Below are positions 14,152 through 18,397 of a DNA stretch of 18,397 nt, piece after piece. The DNA is taken from NCBI GenBank assembly GCA_001781025.1, contig MFJZ01000001.1:2403-20799 (forward strand), given 5' to 3'. Each line of letters begins with the position of its first letter. The first letter of the stretch is position 1. A program made the position numbers and the translations under genes. The notes below the pieces were generated by a model, which saw nothing but the letters and a program-made list of their open reading frames with translations, was not told the DNA's origin and searched no databases. Source of the stretch: Candidatus Gottesmanbacteria bacterium RIFCSPLOWO2_01_FULL_49_10 (GTDB lineage Bacteria > Patescibacteriota > Microgenomatia > UBA10105 > UBA927).

Positions 14152-14181
14152 TTGACACCAGACTCCCCTGTTCTTTACACT
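14152..14181 (+). promoter_or_regulatory. Promoter of the right-hand pilin array
   Basis: A perfect TTGACA (14152-14157), an 18-base spacer and TACACT (14176-14181) lie nine bases before the ATG at 14191. The predicted leader is about three bases. An AGAGG stretch near the ATG would fall mostly outside such a transcript. Confidence 0.7.
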
Positions 14182-14190
14182 TAGAGGACC

Positions 14191-14502
14191 ATGGAACGCG
14201 TACTCGCTCTTAATCTTCAAAGTACCTCGCCGACGTTTGCCACGTTTGCGACATTTGGTGACCTCGTCAACGTCATTGTACGAAATGCCTATGTGTTGGC
14301 CGGCGTCATAAGCTTCCTTTTGTTGGTTTTTGGCGGATTTAGCATTATAATGGGAGCCGGTAGCAGCGACACGAAGCAAATTGAAAAAGGCAAGCAAGCC
14401 ATGACCGGCGCGGTCATCGGACTTATCATCGTCGTCACGTCTTTCTGGATTGTCCAGATTATTGAAAAAGTCACAGGAGTGCCGCTTCTGACACCACCGT
14501 AA
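14191..14502 (+). CDS. T4SS-pilin-like two-helix membrane protein, paralogue 3
   Basis: This 103-aa protein has helices at about 30-52 and 70-92, joined by GGFSIIMGAGSSDTKQIEKGK. The EKGK loop matches the GK variant of paralogues 1 and 2 (NEGK, EMGK) rather than the AAR variant of its right-hand neighbours. The N-terminus MERVLALNLQ has no signal peptide and no VFAQ motif. It is the first gene after the promoter at 14152-14181, and paralogue 4 starts ten bases downstream. It is likely an inner-membrane pilin subunit; the family call rests on motif and topology. Confidence 0.74.
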   Translation: MERVLALNLQSTSPTFATFATFGDLVNVIVRNAYVLAGVISFLLLVFGGFSIIMGAGSSDTKQIEKGKQAMTGAVIGLIIVVTSFWIVQIIEKVTGVPLLTPP

Positions 14503-14512
14503 TACGTACCGT

Positions 14513-14896
14513 ATGAACATTTTGCCGGTTTTAGAAAAAGTATATGCACAAGCGGGAAGTGTCGTGGGCACAATCGACCCGGGTCCGGCGTTCAAGCCCT
14601 ACGGCGATGTGACCACTCCGGGCGGCGGATTCGTCCTCTTTTTCAGCAATGTGTTGCGCCTGGTGTTTGTCGGCGCCGGTGTCTATGCACTCCTCAACCT
14701 CGTGGTTGCCGGATTTCAGTATATGAGCGCAGCGGGGGACACCAAGGCCCTAAATGCCGCATGGGCGCGCATCTGGCAATCACTTCTGGGGCTCGTCATC
14801 ATCGTCGGGTCATTTGCATTAGCTGCGATGTTTGGATTTATCATTTTTGGTGATGCATCATTTATCTTAAATCCGAAAGTGTACGGACCAAAATAA
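14513..14896 (+). CDS. T4SS-pilin-like two-helix membrane protein, paralogue 4
   Basis: This 127-aa protein starts MNILPVLEKVYAQAGS, a short lead ending in VYAQ. It then has an extracytoplasmic-looking glycine/proline-rich stretch to about 42, a helix at 43-66, the loop VAGFQYMSAAGDTKALNAAWAR and a second helix at about 88-112, plus a longer C-terminal tail than its neighbours. It is the most divergent loop of the array (AAGDTKAL, Trp after AA). The next gene begins one base after its stop, so the genes are read as one operon with coupled translation. Confidence 0.73.
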   Translation: MNILPVLEKVYAQAGSVVGTIDPGPAFKPYGDVTTPGGGFVLFFSNVLRLVFVGAGVYALLNLVVAGFQYMSAAGDTKALNAAWARIWQSLLGLVIIVGSFALAAMFGFIIFGDASFILNPKVYGPK

Positions 14897-14897
14897 T

Positions 14898-15284
14898 ATG
14901 CAAGCGGTATTTGCGCAAAGCGGGACGGAGCTCGGAGGCAGAATCGGCGGGGAAGGATTGGGGCCGTTTGGCAACATAGCTCTGGATCCCAAAGCAGGGC
15001 TCGTCGGCGTCACGAGCACCGTGTCCTCGATTGTCGGCGTCATGACGGTTGCGGCCGGTATTTGGTTTATCTTTCAGTTTTTAGTCGGTGGCTTTCACTG
15101 GATTACCTCAGGCGGCGACAAGGCCAAGCTCCACGACGCGCGCGAACGCATCACGAATGCATTTGTCGGACTCATTATCGTCGTCGGCGGATGGTCAATC
15201 TTGGCCCTCGTCGGACAATTTTTTGGGTACGATATTCTGGTATCAGATCCCGGTGCCCTCATCAATGTCTTAAAAATTAAGTAG
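14898..15284 (+). CDS. T4SS-pilin-like two-helix membrane protein, paralogue 5
   Basis: This 128-aa protein begins MQAVFAQSGTELGGR. Its start is fixed by the stop of paralogue 4 one base upstream, so the VFAQ lead truly has no hydrophobic segment. Helices lie at about 42-66 and 90-110, joined by GGFHWITSGGDKAKLHDARE. The DNA for FHWITSGGDKAKL is almost identical to that in paralogue 6. The C-terminal tail after GQFFGYDI is polar. It is followed after one base by paralogue 6. Confidence 0.76.
   Translation: MQAVFAQSGTELGGRIGGEGLGPFGNIALDPKAGLVGVTSTVSSIVGVMTVAAGIWFIFQFLVGGFHWITSGGDKAKLHDARERITNAFVGLIIVVGGWSILALVGQFFGYDILVSDPGALINVLKIK
15093..15130 (+). repeat. 38-base near-identical segment, copy 1
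   Basis: This stretch encodes FHWITSGGDKAKL in paralogue 5. It matches 15454-15491 in paralogue 6 with a single mismatch (AAG against AAA for one Lys). Flanking DNA is much less similar. Confidence 0.85.
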
Positions 15285-15285
15285 T

Positions 15286-15633
15286 ATGCCGAACCAACTT
15301 GCGCAAATCATAAATCCCGTCCTCCCGGATACCATCGGAAAAGGCGGAATAGAAAAGGGCGGAACGGCGACCGGACTCATCATCGGCAACCTCATCGGCG
15401 GCATGATCATTTTTGCGTTTATCCTGGCTATCTTCTACTTTATTACCGGCGCATTTCACTGGATTACCTCAGGCGGCGACAAAGCCAAGCTGGAAACTGC
15501 ACGGGACAAAATCATCCAGTCGATGGTCGGACTCATCATCCTCGCATCAGTATGGGCAGTCACCACACTTCTCGGGCAATTTTTGGGTATTAGATTTCCG
15601 GAAATGCAAATCCCAACCATACCGAAGGGATAA
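15286..15633 (+). CDS. T4SS-pilin-like two-helix membrane protein, paralogue 6
   Basis: This 115-aa protein has helices at about 30-54 and 76-98, joined by GAFHWITSGGDKAKLETARDK. The N-terminus MPNQLAQIINPV lacks a signal peptide. It ends the first transcription unit of the array: the next gene is 107 bases away and has its own promoter and Shine-Dalgarno. The shared 38-base segment with paralogue 5 points to duplication or gene conversion. Confidence 0.76.
   Translation: MPNQLAQIINPVLPDTIGKGGIEKGGTATGLIIGNLIGGMIIFAFILAIFYFITGAFHWITSGGDKAKLETARDKIIQSMVGLIILASVWAVTTLLGQFLGIRFPEMQIPTIPKG
15454..15491 (+). repeat. 38-base near-identical segment, copy 2
   Basis: This is the second copy of the segment at 15093-15130, in paralogue 6. 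Paralogue 7 has a more diverged version around 15908-15940. Confidence 0.85.
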
Positions 15634-15684
15634 CACGAAAAATGGCGGGCAAATACATACCGGCTATTGACAAGAGGCAAAAAG

Positions 15685-15714
15685 TTGCGCAACAATACAG
15701 AAGTAAGGTATAAT
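15685..15714 (+). promoter_or_regulatory. Promoter before paralogue 7
   Basis: A perfect TATAAT (15709-15714) lies 18 bases after a weaker -35 TTGCGC (15685-15690). A better TTGACA at 15667-15672 is too far away (36 bases) to pair with it. The predicted leader is about 20 bases and carries AGGAGG (15732-15737), so this is the one pilin promoter with a conventional leader. Confidence 0.6.
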
Positions 15715-15731
15715 AAAAGTATATTTGCCAG

Positions 15732-15737
15732 AGGAGG
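15732..15737 (+). promoter_or_regulatory. Strong Shine-Dalgarno before paralogue 7
   Basis: AGGAGG ends three bases before the ATG at 15741 and confirms that the MFTRVFAQ start is genuine. Confidence 0.8.
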
Positions 15738-15740
15738 AAT

Positions 15741-16085
15741 ATGTTTACACGAGTATTTGCACAGACAGGCGATCCGTCGATAACCATTACCAGGCCACAA
15801 AACCAAGTCAAGATTGAAAACCTGGGTCAACTCATAAGCGCCGCCGTAGGTGCACTTCTTATCATCGCGGCACTTCTGGCATTTTTCTACCTCATCCTCG
15901 GAGGCATCCAGTGGATTACCTCTGGTGGCGATAAAGCCGGCATGGAGGCCGCTCGAAACAAAATCACCCATGCCATCGTCGGGCTCGTCATCGTCGGCGC
16001 TGCGTGGGCGATCATGATCCTGGTCCAAAACTTCCTGGGGGTCACGATCATCGGCGGCACGCTTAACTTCCCCAAGCCGTTCTAA
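15741..16085 (+). CDS. T4SS-pilin-like two-helix membrane protein, paralogue 7
   Basis: This 114-aa protein starts MFTRVFAQTGD after a strong SD, then a polar stretch to about 28. Helices lie at about 30-54 and 75-97, joined by GGIQWITSGGDKAGMEAARNK. It has its own promoter and the best ribosome binding site in the array, so it may be the most highly expressed, perhaps the major subunit (inference). It is followed by paralogue 8, which also has its own promoter. Confidence 0.77.
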   Translation: MFTRVFAQTGDPSITITRPQNQVKIENLGQLISAAVGALLIIAALLAFFYLILGGIQWITSGGDKAGMEAARNKITHAIVGLVIVGAAWAIMILVQNFLGVTIIGGTLNFPKPF

Positions 16086-16096
16086 GGTAGCCGCGC

Positions 16097-16125
16097 TAGA
16101 CAAATTAGCCGAGACCCTCGATAAT
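16097..16125 (+). promoter_or_regulatory. Promoter before paralogue 8, near-leaderless
   Basis: TAGACA (16097-16102), a 17-base spacer and GATAAT (16120-16125) each match the consensus at five of six positions. The -10 box ends nine bases before the ATG at 16135, predicting a leader of about three bases. Confidence 0.7.
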
Positions 16126-16134
16126 ACAGGGTGT

Positions 16135-16506
16135 ATGCGCCGCATCATCCCGCTCATTGCTTTTTTCATTCCCTTGCCCATATATGCTGCCGCATGGGGC
16201 AATGACTGCGTAAAGGACACCGATGTCCCGACGATCCAGTGCCTGGATCCGCTACTGGGTAACGTCGTCGCGGCGGTTCTTGCGCTCTCGGGTGTTGGCC
16301 TTTTCGTCATGCTTCTGACCGGCGGGTATAAGTACCTCCTCTCTGGCGGCGACCAGAAAAAGCTCGAGGCGGCCCGCGGAACCCTCACAAGCGCTATCAC
16401 CGGGCTCGTTATCATTGTCGTTGCGTTTCTCATAATAAAAACAATTAGCGTGTTTACCGGTGCGACCACCGTCACGCAGTTTACCGTACCGCCGCCGGGC
16501 CCGTAG
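16135..16506 (+). CDS. T4SS-pilin-like two-helix membrane protein, paralogue 8
   Basis: This 123-aa protein has a real signal peptide (residues 1-18, MRRIIPLIAFFIPLPIYA), then two cysteines (C25 and C36) in the short extracytoplasmic part. Helices lie at about 43-65 and 85-108, joined by GGYKYLLSGGDQKKLEAARG. Paralogue 1 also has a signal peptide and cysteines in the same place, so these two may form a subclass with a disulfide. It has its own promoter and is followed 63 bases later by the VirB6-like gene. Confidence 0.76.
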   Translation: MRRIIPLIAFFIPLPIYAAAWGNDCVKDTDVPTIQCLDPLLGNVVAAVLALSGVGLFVMLLTGGYKYLLSGGDQKKLEAARGTLTSAITGLVIIVVAFLIIKTISVFTGATTVTQFTVPPPGP

Positions 16507-16530
16507 GCCGGAAAAATACGATTCCTGCAA

Positions 16531-16560
16531 TTGACGGAGCCGGGGGCGATCGCAGATAAT
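16531..16560 (+). promoter_or_regulatory. Promoter before the VirB6-like gene, near-leaderless
   Basis: TTGACG (16531-16536), an 18-base spacer and GATAAT (16555-16560) each match consensus at five of six positions. The -10 box ends nine bases before the ATG at 16570. The -35 box supplies the TTG that could be mistaken for an upstream start codon. Confidence 0.7.
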
Positions 16561-16569
16561 AGAACCACT

Positions 16570-18057
16570 ATGAAACGCTTCGGGGAAAATGTTGTTGTCA
16601 TATCCTTCATATTCCTTGTGCTGATATTTGCCGTGCCCACAGCACCAGTTTTTGCTGGAGAAGCAGTACCAAAAGAATCCTACGCGGTTCCGAGCATGGG
16701 GAAAATTATCGAGTATATCGCTGAAACGGTTGATGGCGTAGAAATATTTCACAAGGAAGGGTCAGAAACCAACTCAACAGTGGTCAACGTGGGTGTCAAT
16801 GCCTGCATCTGGGGTGCGGGATGTACTGATGACCCGAACCACCCGTTCGGCTACAAAAATAGTGCGCTTGCCGGCGTTACGAGTGCCATCGCGTTTCTCT
16901 ACGGCAACGAGCCGGCTTCCTCCTATGCGTTTGCCGTAGACATGGGTACGTCTCTGGGATTTATCCATCCGGCGTATGCCCAGGGCACAGGCTATAAGGG
17001 GTTTTTACCGCTTCTGCCGCTTTGGAAGGCCCTTAGAAACATAGCCTACGGGGTCATCGCGATTATCATGATCGTCGTCGGCTTTATGGTGATGCTCCGG
17101 AAAAAAATTGACCCCAAGACCGTCGTCACCGTCCAAAACTCGATCCCCAGAATCGTCATTACGCTTATTCTCGTTGCGTTCTCTTACGCGATTGTCGGGC
17201 TTATGATTGACCTCATGTACCTATCGATGCTTCTTATTATGAACATGCTGGTTAAAGCCGGAGGCCTGGATCCCTCAACCGTCGGCGGATACTTAACCGG
17301 CGGGTTCCCAAAAGTTGCGGGCTCGTTTTTTCTGAAAGGCTGGGACGCGATGTTTGACATTATTGCCCTTTTCCCCTGGTATGCCCAGGCTGCGGCGGTT
17401 GTGATTCCGGGACTTCTGGGGGGGATATTTTCCGGATTTCAGGTCAAGGGGTTCGTGTTGGGGGCTGCCGCAATCCCTGTGGGCTACATGGCGATCATCA
17501 CATTTGCGCTCCTTTTCGGCGTGGTCCGGCTTTTCTTTATGCTCCTTGATGCCTACATTCACATCATCATCTCTCTTTTGGTCGCGCCGTTTCAGATTAT
17601 GATCGATGCCGTGCCGGGAGCCAATACGTTTGAGGCGTGGTTTCGCAATCTCCTGGCCAAACTTATTGTTTTTCCGACGACTGCAGGGGTCCTCGTGGTT
17701 ACCCAAATATTGACATCAGACAAAATAGCCGGCCAGCTGTGGGCCCCGCCGCTATTCTGGGACAGTTTGTCCGGGAAAGGTGTGGGGGGGGTCATTGGCC
17801 TCGGCATGCTTTTGGCAATCCCCGCAATCGTTGCCGGATTTCAAAAATCCCTCAAGGCTGAACCTGCAATTCCTGCCGGTATCGCAACCATCGCAGGACC
17901 CCTAGGTAGTAGCGTCGGCCAGATTTTCAACCTCTACTACCAATGGAGCTTCATACGAAGTGCAAGCCGAAAACACGAACCGGGTCCGTTCCAGCAGTCA
18001 ACCGCCGCAGGCGGACAGGGAATCGGGAATATACTCAAGGGAGGAAGCGACCACTAA
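16570..18057 (+). CDS. Polytopic membrane protein, VirB6/TrbL-like
   Basis: From the ATG at 16570 this is a 495-aa protein. An in-frame TTG at 16531 would add 13 residues, but it lies in the promoter and places a non-hydrophobic lead before the signal peptide. Residues 1-29 are a signal peptide ending PVFA before GEA. An extracytoplasmic domain follows to about 145, with two close cysteines (ACIWGAGC). After that come roughly seven or eight membrane segments. A conserved-looking basic linker RKKIDPKTVVTVQNSIPR (177-194) lies between the first two. LLVAPFQIMIDAVPGANTFEAW (336-357) recalls the P-F...T...W segment of VirB6/TrbL channel proteins. The soluble tail is Gly- and Gln-rich. It follows the pilin array in the same direction, so it is probably the membrane channel or platform of the same system. 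The family call is moderate. Confidence 0.65.
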   Translation: MKRFGENVVVISFIFLVLIFAVPTAPVFAGEAVPKESYAVPSMGKIIEYIAETVDGVEIFHKEGSETNSTVVNVGVNACIWGAGCTDDPNHPFGYKNSALAGVTSAIAFLYGNEPASSYAFAVDMGTSLGFIHPAYAQGTGYKGFLPLLPLWKALRNIAYGVIAIIMIVVGFMVMLRKKIDPKTVVTVQNSIPRIVITLILVAFSYAIVGLMIDLMYLSMLLIMNMLVKAGGLDPSTVGGYLTGGFPKVAGSFFLKGWDAMFDIIALFPWYAQAAAVVIPGLLGGIFSGFQVKGFVLGAAAIPVGYMAIITFALLFGVVRLFFMLLDAYIHIIISLLVAPFQIMIDAVPGANTFEAWFRNLLAKLIVFPTTAGVLVVTQILTSDKIAGQLWAPPLFWDSLSGKGVGGVIGLGMLLAIPAIVAGFQKSLKAEPAIPAGIATIAGPLGSSVGQIFNLYYQWSFIRSASRKHEPGPFQQSTAAGGQGIGNILKGGSDH

Positions 18058-18074
18058 GCCCGTGGGAAACGGGC
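18058..18074. terminator. Hairpin between convergent genes
   Basis: GCCCGT-GGGAA-ACGGGC forms a perfect six-pair stem directly between the stop of the VirB6-like gene (18055-18057) and the stop of the minus-strand gene (18077-18079). There is no T-run on either side, so it is at best a weak bidirectional terminator or 3'-end protecting structure. Confidence 0.5.
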
Positions 18075-18076
18075 GC

Positions 18077-18397
18077 TTACGTGTGTCGCTGCTGTTCGTC
18101 TTCGATCGACTTAGCTGCTGCCAAAGCGACCGTTGCCGCCAACACCACCCACCAATACTTCCGGAACAACCTATATCCGCGCCACCCGAATGTCGCTTTA
18201 AACTCTTCCCGAAGATCATTGACATACTCGGGGTGAGCTGTAAAAATCCCGATATCCTGGGCGGTTGCCAGGATTTCAGCAATCTGTGACTCGTCATAGG
18301 CATTGCCGTGGGCGCCCGTGTAGCGCGTCGAGTAGGAAAGCGCTTCACCAATCGAGTGTGGCAGGTGTGCAATTTTTTCGTGAGGGAGCTTGTCCCA
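18077..18397 (-). CDS. C-terminal part of an unidentified protein with one membrane segment (5' end beyond the window)
   Basis: The frame is open from the right edge to a TAA at 18077-18079, giving 106 residues. The first 80 are soluble and mixed in charge, with ALSYSTRYTGAHGNAYDE and a helical AEILATAQDIGIF stretch, then RGYRLFRKYW. A hydrophobic helix (WVVLAATVALAAA) and a short charged end SIEDEQQRHT follow, so the protein ends with a membrane anchor. I do not recognise the family. It is convergent with the VirB6-like gene, with a hairpin between the stops. Codon use and the absence of stops over the whole stretch support it as a real gene. Confidence 0.6.
   Translation of the reverse strand, partial: WDKLPHEKIAHLPHSIGEALSYSTRYTGAHGNAYDESQIAEILATAQDIGIFTAHPEYVNDLREEFKATFGWRGYRLFRKYWWVVLAATVALAAAKSIEDEQQRHT

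Noticed and set aside
15667..15672. Perfect TTGACA before paralogue 7
   Set aside because: It is 36 bases from TATAAT, twice the usual spacing, and I see no good -10 box at the proper distance.
16531..16569. TTG start that would lengthen the VirB6-like protein by 13 residues
   Set aside because: The TTG is part of a -35 box. The extension MTEPGAIADNRTT is not signal-peptide-like, whereas the ATG at 16570 gives a standard signal peptide.
15456..16640. Long open frame on the minus strand (394 codons)
   Set aside because: It runs antisense across paralogues 6-8 and their promoters. Its translation has no family signature, and the plus-strand genes share a conserved motif, so this frame is a by-product of their codon use.
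17998..18372. Minus-strand open frame of 124 codons at the right edge
   Set aside because: It is out of frame with the better minus-strand frame at 18077-18397 and overlaps the end of the VirB6-like gene. Its composition is Arg- and Ser-rich without pattern.
1..18397. tRNA, rRNA, CRISPR arrays, transposases or integrases
   Set aside because: I looked for regularly spaced repeats, CCA-ended cloverleaf shapes and transposase motifs, and saw none. The repeats present are too short and too few for a CRISPR array.

Overview
The window looks like chromosome from a small-genome bacterium of the Candidate Phyla Radiation (Patescibacteria), probably Microgenomates-like. The evidence is an array of short two-helix pilin-like proteins of the T4SS-pilin type, a coiled-coil SpoIID protein, tightly packed genes with ATGA overlaps, and very short mRNA leaders. 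TGA works as a stop codon throughout, which argues against the lineages that recode UGA. The placement is inference, because no rRNA or other marker gene is present.

Layout. (1) 1-1655, minus: a secreted SpoIID/LytB protein, cut by the left edge. (2) 1720-2463, plus: two pilin-like genes. (3) 2468-14011, minus: a long isoprenoid and envelope cluster. In transcription order (high to low coordinates) it holds an archaeal-type polyprenyl diphosphate synthase, an ECF sigma factor with its own promoter, a 76-aa membrane protein, a Yip1-like membrane protein, ispH, yjbQ, ispD, ispF, ispE, ispG, dxr, a type I idi, isopentenyl phosphate kinase, a degenerate mevalonate-kinase-like protein, an Idi-like Nudix protein and uppS. 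(4) 14191-16506, plus: six more pilin-like genes. (5) 16570-18057, plus: a polytopic VirB6/TrbL-like protein. (6) 18077-18397, minus: the C-terminal end of an unidentified protein with one membrane segment, cut by the right edge.

How the genes work together. Dxr, IspD, IspE, IspF, IspG and IspH make up every MEP step after DXP. Only dxs is missing from the window. Idi balances IPP and DMAPP, the polyprenyl synthase makes a short-chain (probably C20) diphosphate, and UppS makes the C55 lipid carrier for wall precursors. Isopentenyl phosphate kinase and the mevalonate-kinase-like relic belong to a different route, the archaeal-type mevalonate pathway, so the cluster looks like a hybrid or a pathway replacement. 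The pilin-like array and VirB6-like gene suggest a surface or secretion apparatus, but no ATPase is in view. The eight pilin paralogues are split by the isoprenoid cluster. The two left ones resemble the first right one, as if the cluster had been inserted into a continuous array.

Several strong -35/-10 promoters can be read by eye, and four of them put the predicted transcript start at or within a few bases of the ATG (leaderless). No stretch over 300 bases lacks a gene. The longest gap is 14012-14190, which holds two divergent promoters and a nested inverted repeat. I see no tRNA, rRNA, CRISPR array, transposase or integrase.
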